A DNA stretch of 25,980 nt, taken from VRUE01 sp035707825 (GTDB lineage: Bacteria > Actinomycetota > Thermoleophilia > Solirubrobacterales > 70-9). A model generated the notes under the pieces. It did no database searches and was not told where the DNA came from. It saw only the letters and a list, made by a program, of their open reading frames with translations. Location: positions 1 to 25,980 of the forward strand of contig DASSTR010000105.1 of the NCBI GenBank assembly GCA_035707825.1, given 5' to 3'. Of this stretch, positions 6,760-15,253 are shown piece by piece. The translations under genes and the position numbers were made by a program. How positions within the stretch are numbered: position 1 is the stretch's first letter; each line of letters opens with the position of its first letter.

Positions 6760-7584
6760 ATGGCCGAGACCTGCTACCGACATCCCAACCGCGAGACCGG
6801 CGTCTCCTGCTCTTCGTGCGGGCGGCCGATCTGCCCCGAGTGCATGACGCCGACGCCGGTCGGGATGCGCTGCCCGGAGTGCGCCAGCCACCGCACCAAG
6901 GTGACGACCGGAGCCGGCGCCTTCGGGGACGTCCGGACTCCGGCGACCATCGCGCTGATCGCGATCAACGTCATCGCCTTCCTGGCCGAGATCGGCTCCG
7001 GGTCGGGAGGGCTCGGGACGCTGACGGGAAACGCCGCGATCGACAACTTCGGCCTGCTCGGCACGGCGGTCGCCGAAGGGGAGGTCTACCGGCTCCTCAC
7101 GGGAGGCTTCCTGCACGCGGGGCTCTTCCACATCGCCCTCAACATGGCCGCCCTCTACTTCCTCGGCCGGCTGCTGGAGCCGGCGATCGGCACGCCGCGC
7201 TTCGTCGCCCTCTATTTCGCCTCGCTGTTCGCGGGGTCTCTCGGCGCTCTCGAGATGACCGAAGCGACCCGGGTCACGGTCGGCGCCTCGGGAGCGATCT
7301 TCGGCCTCTTCGGAGCCGCCTTCGTGATCGCGCGCGGCCGCAACCTCAACGCGATCGCCGCCGAGCTCGGCATCCTGCTGCTGATCAACCTCGCCTTCAC
7401 CTTCGGCGTCCGCGACATCAGCGTCGGGGGGCACATCGGCGGCCTCATCGGCGGCGTGCTCTGCGCTCTCGTGATCGTCGCCGGCGAACGCGGCATGCTG
7501 GGCCGGCGGCGGCTCGCGGTCGAGCTGATCGCGATGGCGGCCGTCGGGGCGCTATCGATCGTCGCTGGAATCGCCGTCGCCTAG
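6760..7584 (+). CDS. Rhomboid intramembrane serine protease with N-terminal zinc-finger
   Basis: A 274-residue protein. The N-terminal 45 residues are a B-box-like zinc-binding module with Cys5, His8, Cys17, Cys20, Cys25, Cys28, Cys38, Cys41 and His44. A six- or seven-helix rhomboid domain follows (about 60-270). The catalytic dyad is visible: Ser177 in 'GASGAIFG' and His225 in 'GGHIGG'. The oxyanion and helix-2 signature 'GLFHIALNM' (His124, Asn128) and the L1-loop-like 'GEVYRLLTGGFLHAG' are also present. Such proteases cut single-pass membrane proteins inside the bilayer; the substrate is unknown. The zinc module would lie in the cytoplasm and probably recruits substrate or partner. The 3' end overlaps the convergent gene by 33 bp. 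Confidence 0.93.
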   Translation: MAETCYRHPNRETGVSCSSCGRPICPECMTPTPVGMRCPECASHRTKVTTGAGAFGDVRTPATIALIAINVIAFLAEIGSGSGGLGTLTGNAAIDNFGLLGTAVAEGEVYRLLTGGFLHAGLFHIALNMAALYFLGRLLEPAIGTPRFVALYFASLFAGSLGALEMTEATRVTVGASGAIFGLFGAAFVIARGRNLNAIAAELGILLLINLAFTFGVRDISVGGHIGGLIGGVLCALVIVAGERGMLGRRRLAVELIAMAAVGALSIVAGIAVA

Positions 7585-8490
7585 CTCCAGCTGAGAGGAG
7601 TAGGAGAGCTCGGCGAAGTCGATGTTGCCCGGTGGGGCGACGAGCTCGGGATGCAGGAGGTGGCCGAGCAGCTCGACGCCGTCGATCAGCCGGGGGCCGG
7701 GCCGCGAGAAGGTCGAAGCGGCGTCGACGGCGAAGACGCGCCCGGCATCGAGGGCCTCGAGATGCGGCCAGTGCGCGGTCGCTTGAGCCTCTGCTTCATC
7801 CGCGTAGAGGCCGCACGGCATCACCACGACGACATCGGGATTGAGTCCCGAAAGCTCCCCCCAGCGAACCTCCGGGGACTTCAGGCCGGGCGGCCCCGCG
7901 ACGTCGTCGCCGCCGGCGATCGAGATCATCTCGGGGACCCAGTGGCCGCCGACATAAGGGGGGTCCAGCCACTCCAACGCGATCACCCGCGGCTGGCTGG
8001 CGCCCGAAACGGCGCCCCGGACCGCCGCCAGGCGCCCCTCGAGGTCGCCGCGCAGCTCGTGGGCCTCGCCTGCCTTCCCCGCCGCCTCGCCGAGGCGGAC
8101 CACGTCCTCGAGCATCTCCGCCAGGGTGCTTGGGTCCTGCTGGATCACCCGCGGCCGGCTCGGCAGCTGCGCCGCAACCTCGACCACGTCTTCGAAGGAG
8201 ACCGCGCAGACCGCGCAAACCGCCTGGGTGACGATCAGATCGGGTTCGAGCTCGGCGAGCTGGCCGGAGTCGAGCTCGTACAGCGCCCGCCCCGAGCCCA
8301 CCGTCTCCTTGACCTGAGCGTCGATCTGGGCCGGTTCGAGGCCTTCCGGCAGCACCGTTCGGGTGATTTGCGGGAGCGAGCGCGCAAGGGCGGGGTGGTC
8401 GCACTCGTGGGTCACCGCGACGACGCTGTCGTCAAGACCGAGGGCGAACAGCATCTCGGTCGCGGAGGGTACGAGACTTACTATGCGCAC
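7552..8490 (-). CDS. BtuF-like cobalamin-binding protein (ABC periplasmic-binding fold), no signal peptide
   Basis: About 312 residues beginning 'MRIVSLVPSATEMLFALGL', the canonical opening of the BtuF/FepB-fold subfamily annotated as cobalamin-binding protein. Family landmarks include 'VTHECDHP', 'DLIVTQAVCAVCAVSFEDV', 'ALEWLDPPYVGGHWVPEMI', 'AGG' and 'PDVVVVMPCG'. The start was placed at the GTG at 8490 rather than the in-frame GTG at 8508, because the conserved sequence begins immediately there. A CATATT hexamer at 8499-8504 lies 8 nt upstream. There is no signal peptide or lipobox, and no permease or ATPase gene is adjacent, so the protein may act in the cytoplasm. The CAVC pair sits where ligand is normally bound. 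The last 33 bp overlap the convergent rhomboid gene. Confidence 0.82.
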   Translation of the reverse strand: MRIVSLVPSATEMLFALGLDDSVVAVTHECDHPALARSLPQITRTVLPEGLEPAQIDAQVKETVGSGRALYELDSGQLAELEPDLIVTQAVCAVCAVSFEDVVEVAAQLPSRPRVIQQDPSTLAEMLEDVVRLGEAAGKAGEAHELRGDLEGRLAAVRGAVSGASQPRVIALEWLDPPYVGGHWVPEMISIAGGDDVAGPPGLKSPEVRWGELSGLNPDVVVVMPCGLYADEAEAQATAHWPHLEALDAGRVFAVDAASTFSRPGPRLIDGVELLGHLLHPELVAPPGNIDFAELSYSSQLELGDGDSSDDR

Positions 8491-8539
8491 TTCAACGCAA
8501 TATGGCACTTCTTGATCGGTATCAGCCCGCCGGCCGAGC

Positions 8540-8545
8540 TATATT
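8540..8545 (+). promoter_or_regulatory. -10-like TATATT ahead of leader ORF and CNNM transporter gene
   Basis: TATATT is one of the most AT-rich hexamers in the window. It ends 11 nt before the ATG at 8557, which would give a 5' leader of about 4-5 nt. No clear -35 is seen. It would drive both the 15-codon leader ORF and the transporter gene. Confidence 0.4.
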
Positions 8546-8556
8546 TCCTACGCCGC

Positions 8557-8604
8557 ATGGCCGACGACGACCTTCCCCGAAGTACCGGGTCACATAGCCG
8601 ATGA
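8557..8604 (+). CDS. 15-codon leader ORF coupled to CNNM/CorC gene
   Basis: A 15-residue ORF, MADDDLPRSTGSHSR, begins just downstream of the TATATT hexamer and ends in a TGA that overlaps the ATG of the transporter gene (ATGA at 8601-8604). The position suggests a leader peptide whose translation controls initiation of the next gene. The N-terminal acidic run followed by proline (DDDLP) recalls the Mg2+-sensitive leader MgtL, in which acidic and proline residues destabilise elongating ribosomes at low Mg2+. That functional parallel is inference. No Shine-Dalgarno for the main ORF is obvious within it, consistent with coupling. Confidence 0.45.
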   Translation: MADDDLPRSTGSHSR

Positions 8605-9899
8605 GCGTCCTTCTGCTTGGGGTTTTGCTCCTGCTGGTAGCCGTCAACGGCTTCTTCGTCGCGGCCGAGTTCGCGCTCGTGCGCAGCAGACGCGGCAAAA
8701 TCGAGCAGCTGGCCCGCGAAGGCGAGAGCGGCGCTGAGGCGGTCGTCGAGCAGCTCGACAAGATCGACGAGTCGCTGTCCGCCTGCCAGGTCGGCATTAC
8801 GATGGCCTCGATCGGGATCGGCTTCCTCGGCGAGCCTTCGCTGGCGAAGCTGCTCGAGCCCGTCTTCGGCAGCCTCTCCCACGGCGCCGCGGTCGGCCTC
8901 TCAGTGGCGATCGCCTTCGCCATCGTCACCGCTCTGCACATCAGCGTCGGCGAGCAGGTGCCGAAGATGCTGGCGATCACCCGCGCCGAGCGCACCGCGC
9001 GGCGCGTCTCGCGGCCGCTGAACTGGTTCCGGGTCGCCACGGCTCCGGTGACCGTCGCGCTCAGCGCACTCTCCAATGCGATCGTGCGCCTCTTCGGGGT
9101 CAACCCGGGAGACCTAGAGGAGCGCCACACCGCCGAGGACCTGAAGCAGATCATCGACCGCTCGCGGCTCGGCGGCACCCTCGACCCCGGCGAGGCCGGG
9201 ATGCTGGGCGGCGTCTTCCACCTGCACGAGCAGGAGGCGCGGGAGGTGATGACCCCGATCCCGGCGGTGGTCACGGTCGACGCTTCGGAGACCGTCGAGA
9301 CCGCGCTGCGGCGCTGCGTCACCTCGGGCCACACCCGACTCGTCGTGATCGAGGACGAAAACCCCGACAAGGTCAAGGGGGTCGCCCACAACAACAGCCT
9401 CGCCCGCCTCTTCATGAGCGAGGGGGCCGAGGCCTCGATCGAGCCGGTGGTGCGGGACGCGCTGATCGTGCCCGAGACGCGCCCCCTCGATGACCTCCTG
9501 CACGATCTGCAGGGCCGGCGCACCTCGATCTCGGTCGTCGTCGACGAGTACGGGCGCACCGTCGGCATCGTCACCGTCGAGGACATCCTCGAGGAGGTGG
9601 TGGGGGAGATCGAGGACGAGACAGACCCCCGTGCCGCCTCTCTGCGCCAGCTGCGCAGCGACGAATGGTTCGTGCGCGGCCACGTTTCGCTCGGCGACCT
9701 CGCCGACGCGGGCATCGAGCTGCCGGTCGACACGGACGCCTACAACTCGGTCGGCGGCTACGTCTTCGGCGAGCTCGGGCGGCTGCCCAAGCGCGGCGAC
9801 ACGATCGTCGCCAACGGCTACACGATCCGGGTCGAGTCGGTGCGCGAGAACCGCATCGAGGCGGTGCGAATCAGCCGTTCCGTCCGCCCTGCCGCCTAG
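8601..9899 (+). CDS. CNNM/CorC-family transporter (DUF21-CBS-CorC_HlyC), 'hemolysin family' protein
   Basis: A 432-residue protein with the full three-part layout. The DUF21/CNNM membrane domain covers about 1-180, with TM helices near 2-24, 62-82 and 94-115 and the typical 'NGFFVAAEFALV', 'QVGITMASIGIGFLGEP' and 'GEQVPK' motifs. A CBS pair covers about 205-330 ('VMTPIPAVVTVDASETV', 'VVVDEYGRTVGIVTVEDILE'). A CorC_HlyC domain covers about 345-425. Members such as MpfA, CorB/CorC and CNNMs move or control Mg2+ (sometimes Co2+), with CBS domains sensing nucleotide; the 'hemolysin' label is historical. The ATG overlaps the stop of the 15-codon ORF. Mg2+ export is the best guess. Confidence 0.9.
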   Translation: MSVLLLGVLLLLVAVNGFFVAAEFALVRSRRGKIEQLAREGESGAEAVVEQLDKIDESLSACQVGITMASIGIGFLGEPSLAKLLEPVFGSLSHGAAVGLSVAIAFAIVTALHISVGEQVPKMLAITRAERTARRVSRPLNWFRVATAPVTVALSALSNAIVRLFGVNPGDLEERHTAEDLKQIIDRSRLGGTLDPGEAGMLGGVFHLHEQEAREVMTPIPAVVTVDASETVETALRRCVTSGHTRLVVIEDENPDKVKGVAHNNSLARLFMSEGAEASIEPVVRDALIVPETRPLDDLLHDLQGRRTSISVVVDEYGRTVGIVTVEDILEEVVGEIEDETDPRAASLRQLRSDEWFVRGHVSLGDLADAGIELPVDTDAYNSVGGYVFGELGRLPKRGDTIVANGYTIRVESVRENRIEAVRISRSVRPAA

Positions 9900-9943
9900 C
9901 TTCTCCGGGCAGCCTGCGTTCTGCTGAATCCGGGAGGTGCCGT

Positions 9944-10171
9944 GTGTGGATCGTGCGATTGAGCGACAAGCAGCTGGAGATATTGAGGGCGCTGCTTCGC
10001 TCCGAGGAGCATCTTGGCCCGGCGTTGAAAGGGGCCGTCGAGGCGCTTGACCTCGCGCGCTGGGACGAGCTCCCCGAAGCCGAGCTCCCCTGGGACGAGA
10101 TCGAGTCGGCCGCCCGGCGTCAGGGCATCTCGGTGGCTGACGTAATCTGGGACATCGCCGGCCGCCGCTAG
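9944..10171 (+). CDS. Small hypothetical protein, 75 aa
   Basis: A 75-residue protein starting MWIVRLSDKQLEILRALLRS from a GTG with a good Shine-Dalgarno (GGAGG, 6 nt upstream). It appears helical and acidic, with two blocks: 'DKQLEILRALLRSEEHLGPALKGAVEALDL' and 'PWDEIESAARRQGISVADVI'. No cysteine, signal peptide or TM helix is present. The family is not recognised. The second half loosely resembles ribbon-helix-helix or small antitoxin-like proteins, but this is not enough to call. It follows the CNNM gene by 44 bp and may be co-transcribed. Confidence 0.7.
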   Translation: MWIVRLSDKQLEILRALLRSEEHLGPALKGAVEALDLARWDELPEAELPWDEIESAARRQGISVADVIWDIAGRR

Positions 10172-10197
10172 ACCGTCGCCGAGCCACTGGGACGTGA

Positions 10198-11960
10198 ATG
10201 ACAACTAAGGCTCGGCGTCGTCGAGGACTCATGCCTCTTTCCGCGCTTCTGCTGCTGACCTGCTGCCTCTTCGCGGTCGCAGCGGCCAGATCGTGGTCCG
10301 CCGAGATGTCCTCCGTGGCGGAACGCTGTATCGCCAACGGCCTGGTCGACTTTCAGGAAGCAACCGGGTCGACCTTCAATCACCACCCCGAGAAACAGCG
10401 AGAACTGCGAGGCACCGACACCTTTCTCACCTCACTGGAAACGGATACCTCCTTTCAGGGCGTCATCGCCGACCTTCCCGCTTACTGCCAGGGCAGCTTT
10501 CACCGCGAGGGCTCGATCAAGCTGCTGTTCAAGACGACGAAGCGCGGTTGGCGCCCGATCTACAAGGCGTGGACTCCGATCAAGTGGGAAACGCACGATC
10601 TGTATGACCGGCGGGCCCGCGATCCAGGGCCGGAATACTTTCCCGACGAAGAACAGGGCAGCGGCGAAGTCGAGCACGCCACGGCGAGCGTTGCCGGAGA
10701 TCGTGGAACGCCCAGCCCCTGGGTCAGATTCGAAACGCACCAGAACACGAATACCCTCGGCCTTGGCTGCACCGTCGCCAGCCGCGCCGCCGTCAAGCTG
10801 CTGATCGTCGACGATCAGACCTCGGCGATCGTCGCAGCCAGGGTCTACACGGTTCCGATTCAGATCGAAAGCTGGTACCTGGCTCGGTGCCTCAGGAAGT
10901 TCTCCCTCGAGTCGCAGGCCCACGCGAAGCGGTGCTCGCAGCGCGCGATCGCCGGTGGGCCCTCGCTCTGGAAGGTCAGGGTCAAACGGGTCAGCTGCGA
11001 TCTGGGACGGCGGGTGGCCCAGGCGGCGCTGCAGCTTCCCGCCTACTCGGAAGGCGCAACCGTGGCTCAGCAGGTCGAGGGCTGGAGGTGCTACTACGCC
11101 AGCCGTGGTGCGGTGTCCTGTCAGAGGGGCAGCCGTCACATCTATACCCAGCTGCGCTCGGGCGCTGGAGACAAGTGCGAGAGGTCAGCCGCGCCGGCGG
11201 GAGTGAAGTCGCTGAAGGCGCTCGGCGCATCGTGCGGCGTCGCGTCGGAGCTGGCGAGCTCGATTCTGGCCGAACCCGGAAGCCCGTCTCCGGTGGGCAA
11301 GGTGGCAGGCGGGGGCGGTTGGGACTGCGCCGCCAGGCGTTTCCTCGCCTATGAAGACCAGATGACCGGCAGCTACAACTGCTTCTCGGGCCGGGCCGCT
11401 GTTTCATTCAGCCTTCCCAAGCCCAAGCAACGGCTCATCCCTAGCGAGCAAACGGTCATTCCAGCCGGTGTCGTCCTGCCCGGCCAGGGACATGAGCAGC
11501 TGTTCACCATCACCCCGGAGATCAAGTTCTCCGAGAATGCGAAGTGGACAAGATCCGAGATCCTCATCTCGTTCACCGCGGAGCCGGCCCTGGTGGGGCA
11601 AAGGGCGGATATCAAGCTGGAAAAGCTGACAGCGAAATGCGAATGGACCAGCGATGAGATGCAGGACACGCCCATCTGCCCATCGATGAGACGCACTGGC
11701 AGGGCACAGCGGCGCAGCATCGTGCTCGAGGGCTCCCAGACGATCGAGGTGGGCCCTCGCAAGCGTCGGGGCAATTGGATCTACCGGCTGACGGTTTCCA
11801 CGCGGCCCTTCAGCCTGCACTCGCTGAGCTACCGAAAGACCAGCCACACGTTCAGCTTTTGGATGATCTACGCCGCCACCCACTGCGAGCGAAACCCGTG
11901 GTGCCATCACCGGCCCAAGCAGCGGAGAGGGCCTCGCTCAGAGCCGTTGCCCGGCGGCTA

Positions 11961-11970
<10 letters not shown>
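10198..11970 (+). CDS. Large Cys-rich secreted protein with two copies of a Cys-containing domain
   Basis: A 590-residue protein with an Arg-rich n-region and hydrophobic core (residues 5-30), a likely signal peptide cleaved near 30-36. It has more than twenty cysteines, consistent with export. Two copies of one domain lie in the middle: copy 1 about 258-318 (Cys267, Cys298 in 'GWRC', Cys308) and copy 2 about 337-405 (Cys346, Cys377 in 'GWDC', Cys395). The Cys-to-'GW.C' spacing is 31 residues in both. This 'V..vsC..A...GW.C...C..G...v.F' pattern occurs in Thermoleophilia secreted proteins of unknown role. The N-terminal 40-250 and C-terminal 410-570 parts are unrecognised; the tail is basic. 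Codon use is less GC-biased than in neighbours. ATG 10231 is an alternative start. It overlaps the next gene by 10 bp, tail to tail. Confidence 0.75.
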
Positions 11971-12788
<818 letters not shown>

Positions 12789-12842
12789 TGCGCACGGGTT
12801 CCTATCAATCTCGCCCGCAGCCGTGCGCTCCGGTGTTCCTGG

Positions 12843-12858
12843 TTGACTGACCAGTCAA
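12843..12858. promoter_or_regulatory. Operator, TTGACTGACCAGTCAA, between hydroxyacyl-CoA dehydrogenase and thiolase
   Basis: A 16-bp near-perfect palindrome, TTGACTGACCAGTCAA, with one central mismatch. The identical 16-mer recurs at 24626 and a variant sits at 16637, each ahead of an acyl-CoA dehydrogenase. Size and symmetry fit a TetR-family repressor site, and the outline resembles FadR-type boxes that control fatty-acid degradation. Its left half TTGACT lies about where a -35 would be for the TATCTT at 12864, so bound repressor would block polymerase. Its place in the divergent spacer could also control the dehydrogenase. Confidence 0.75.
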
Positions 12859-12863
12859 TCGGC

Positions 12864-12869
12864 TATCTT
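12864..12869 (+). promoter_or_regulatory. -10-like TATCTT for the thiolase gene
   Basis: TATCTT fits the TAnnnT pattern and starts 5 bp after the operator. With the operator's TTGACT as -35 the spacer is 15 bp, somewhat short. The leader to the ATG at 12919 would be about 43 nt and holds a GGAGG ribosome-binding site 5 nt before the start. Confidence 0.4.
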
Positions 12870-12918
12870 GGATTCAAGGACGGCGAACGCAGGCCGCGAG
12901 AACGGAACGGAGGCTTCG

Positions 12919-14106
12919 ATGGCAGAGAACGGCGACGGCGGCTTCGGCGGCCGAGAGGTAGTGATCGTCGAGGCGGTGCGCACCCCGATCGGGCGCGGCC
13001 ACGAGGAGAAGGGCTACTACAAGGACGTCCACGCCTCCAACCTGCTCGCGAAGGCCTACGCGGAGGTGATCGAGCGCGCCGGCATCGACCCGGCCGAGGT
13101 CGAGGACGTCGTCTCCGGCTGCGTGCAGCAGTTCGGCGAGCAGGGCGTCAACATCGCCCGCAACGCCTGGCTCGAGGCCGGCCTGCCGATCGAGACCCCG
13201 GCGGCCACGGTCGATCGCCAGTGCGGCTCAGGCCAGCAGGCGGTCAACTACGCCGCCGCGATGGTCGCCTCCGGGGTCCACGAGGTGATGGTCGCGGGCG
13301 GCGTCGAGCACATGGGCCACATCTCCTTCGCCGACAGCTACAAGGTGATGGAGGAGCACGGGATGGCCTTCTCGCCCCAGTTGATGGAGCGCTACAACCT
13401 CATCCCGCAGGGCCTCTCGGCTGAGATGATCGCCGACAAGTGGGAGGTCCCCCGCTCCGAGCTCGACGAGCTCGGACTGCGCTCGCACCAGCTCGCCGCC
13501 AAGGCGACTGAGGAGGGCCGCTTCGAGCGCGAGATCGTCCCCTTCCAGGTCAACGGCGATACCTACGCCACCGACCAGGGCATCCGTCCCGACACCTCGC
13601 TCGAGAAACTGGCGCAGCTGAAGCCGGCCTTCAAGGAGGACGGCAAGGTCACCGCCGGCAACTCCTCGCAGGTCTCCGACGGCGCCGCCGCGGTGCTGCT
13701 GATGACCCGCGAGAAGGCCCAGGCCCTCGGCCTCGAGCCGCGGGCGCGGATCTATGACCAGACGACGGTCGGCGTCGACCCGGTGATCATGCTCACCGGC
13801 CCGATCCCGGCGACCAGGAAACTGCTCGAGCGCAACTCGATGGCGATGGACGACATCGATCTGGTCGAGATCAACGAGGCTTTCGCATCTGTCGTTGCGG
13901 CCTGGCGCCGCGAGCTCGACCCCGACATGGATCGGGTCAACGTCAACGGCGGCGCGATCGCGCTCGGCCACCCGCTGGGCTCCAGCGGCGCCCGCCTGAT
14001 CACCACCCTGCTGCACGAGATGGAGCGCTCCGACAAGGAGATGGGCCTGGTGACGATGTGCTGCGGCGGCGGCCTCGGCACCGGCACCTTGATCCAGCGG
14101 GTCTAG
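12919..14106 (+). CDS. Thiolase family protein (acetyl-CoA acyltransferase)
   Basis: A 395-residue thiolase, which cleaves 3-ketoacyl-CoA with CoA (or runs in reverse as acetyl-CoA acetyltransferase). Both catalytic cysteines and the histidine are visible: Cys102 in 'DRQCGSGQQAVN', His351 in 'NGGAIALGHPLGSSGAR' and Cys381 in 'MCCGGGLGTG'. 'VEINEAFASVVAAW' (316-329) is the usual NEAF block. The ATG at 12919 was chosen over an upstream in-frame TTG at 12868 because it has GGAGG at 12909-12913 and leaves a normal N-terminus, 'REVVIVEAVRTPIGR' starting near residue 12. It is divergent from the hydroxyacyl-CoA dehydrogenase with the shared operator between them. Confidence 0.95.
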   Translation: MAENGDGGFGGREVVIVEAVRTPIGRGHEEKGYYKDVHASNLLAKAYAEVIERAGIDPAEVEDVVSGCVQQFGEQGVNIARNAWLEAGLPIETPAATVDRQCGSGQQAVNYAAAMVASGVHEVMVAGGVEHMGHISFADSYKVMEEHGMAFSPQLMERYNLIPQGLSAEMIADKWEVPRSELDELGLRSHQLAAKATEEGRFEREIVPFQVNGDTYATDQGIRPDTSLEKLAQLKPAFKEDGKVTAGNSSQVSDGAAAVLLMTREKAQALGLEPRARIYDQTTVGVDPVIMLTGPIPATRKLLERNSMAMDDIDLVEINEAFASVVAAWRRELDPDMDRVNVNGGAIALGHPLGSSGARLITTLLHEMERSDKEMGLVTMCCGGGLGTGTLIQRV

Positions 14107-14176
14107 ACGTAGCTCCGCGAGCGAAACCGATCTGGAAGGGCGAGGGTTAAGTTGATGTCTGAAATCGAGGGGTAGT

Positions 14177-14190
14177 TGTCCTTGCGGACA
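14177..14190. promoter_or_regulatory. Inverted repeat TGTCC-N4-GGACA upstream of the DJ-1/AraC regulator
   Basis: TGTCC TTGC GGACA is a perfect 5-bp inverted repeat located 26 bp before the ATG at 14217. It could be an operator, possibly autoregulatory, or a small RNA hairpin in the leader. The 110-bp region otherwise holds only weak -10-like sequences. Confidence 0.3.
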
Positions 14191-14216
14191 TAGCTGGTAG
14201 GCGGCACGATGCGGCC

Positions 14217-15224
14217 ATGCCCGCCGCGGAACGCCACATCGTGCTTGTCGGTTTCGAGGGCGTGCAGCTGCTCGACCTCGCCGGGCCGGCCGATGTCTTC
14301 GATGCCGCTTCGCGCGCCGTCAAGGCGGCCCAAGGAGCGCCCGCCTACCGTCTGACCGTCGCCACCGCGGGCGGCCGTACCGTCCGCGCCTCGTCCGGGA
14401 TGAAGATCGAGCCCGACGCGGACCTGGCCGAGCTCGATCCCGCTGACGTCGACACCCTGCTGGTCGCGGGCGGCCCCGGCCGGCGCGTGCTCGAGGAATC
14501 GGATCTCGTCGCGGCTCTGCCGCGCCTTGCCTCCGGCGCTCGCCGCTTTGGCTCGGTATGCGGCGGCACCTTCCTCCTCGCCGCCGCCGGGTTGCTGGAC
14601 GGCCGGCGGGTGACCACCCATTGGGCCGGCTGCGAGGACCTCGCGGCGCGCTATCCGACGATCGCCGTTGAGCCGGACCGGATCTACGTCCGCGACGGCG
14701 AGGTCATCACCTCGGCGGGCGTCACGGCCGGCATCGACCTTGCCCTTGCGCTCGTCGAGGACGACCACGGAACGGAAACCGCGCGCACGGTCGCCCGCTG
14801 GCTGGTCGTCTTCCTGCAGCGGCCCGGCGGCCAGTCGCAGTTCTCGCAGAGACTGGACGCCCCGGTGTCGGGCGACTCGCCGATTCGCCCTCTGGTCGAC
14901 GGGATCGTGGCCGACCCGGCCGGCGATCACCGCGTCCTGGCCCTGGCCGAGCGGGCCTCGCTTTCGGAGCGCCAGCTCTCGCGCCTCTTTGCCAAGCAGG
15001 TCCACACCACCCCGGCGCGCTTCGTCGAACGGGTCAGGGTGGAGGCGGCGCGCGACCTGCTGGAGGGCAGCCGCGTCTCCGTCGACGTCGTCGCCGCAGA
15101 CTGCGGCTTCGGCAGCGCCGAGACGATGCGGCGCGCTTTCCTCCGCGTGCTGGGGGTGGGACCGGGCCAGTACCGGCAGCGCTTCGGCCCGGGTGCCGAG
15201 GCTCAGGCTGTGGGGGCGAGATGA
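14217..15224 (+). CDS. GlxA/FtrA-type transcriptional regulator: DJ-1/PfpI domain + AraC helix-turn-helix
   Basis: A 335-residue regulator. Residues about 6-190 form a DJ-1/PfpI (class I glutamine amidotransferase-like) ligand domain, with the nucleophile-elbow cysteine Cys115 in 'GSVCGGTFLLAAAGLL' and 'VTTHWAGCEDL' beyond it. Residues about 225-325 form an AraC-type DNA-binding domain with two helix-turn-helix units: 'LALAERASLSERQLSRLFAK' and 'DVVAADCGFGSAETMRRAFL', ending 'LGVGPGQYRQRF'. Such proteins sense small molecules and usually activate transcription; the ligand here is unknown. Its TGA overlaps the ATG of a 10-codon ORF (ATGA), which in turn overlaps the HD-domain gene. The regulator and hydrolase therefore look like one translational unit. 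Confidence 0.92.
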   Translation: MPAAERHIVLVGFEGVQLLDLAGPADVFDAASRAVKAAQGAPAYRLTVATAGGRTVRASSGMKIEPDADLAELDPADVDTLLVAGGPGRRVLEESDLVAALPRLASGARRFGSVCGGTFLLAAAGLLDGRRVTTHWAGCEDLAARYPTIAVEPDRIYVRDGEVITSAGVTAGIDLALALVEDDHGTETARTVARWLVVFLQRPGGQSQFSQRLDAPVSGDSPIRPLVDGIVADPAGDHRVLALAERASLSERQLSRLFAKQVHTTPARFVERVRVEAARDLLEGSRVSVDVVAADCGFGSAETMRRAFLRVLGVGPGQYRQRFGPGAEAQAVGAR

Positions 15225-15253
15225 GCTTGACCGACGTCGGCAGGGTGCCGTGA
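15221..15253 (+). CDS. 10-codon bridging ORF between regulator and HD-domain gene
   Basis: MSLTDVGRVP is encoded from an ATG that overlaps the regulator's stop (ATGA) and ends in a TGA that overlaps the GTG of the HD gene (GTGA). Each of the three frames is used once in 33 bp. It may be a ribosome relay that couples regulator and hydrolase translation, or chance. Only position and overlaps support it. Confidence 0.3.
   Translation: MSLTDVGRVP

Noticed and set aside
8490..8508. GTG at 8508 as start of the BtuF-like protein
   Set aside because: Family sequences begin with the equivalent of 'MRIVSLVPSATE', which matches the GTG at 8490; the extra six residues add no signal peptide.
12868..12918. 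TTG start adding 17 residues to the thiolase
   Set aside because: The TTG overlaps the -10-like TATCTT, has no ribosome-binding site, and the added residues do not match thiolase N-termini.
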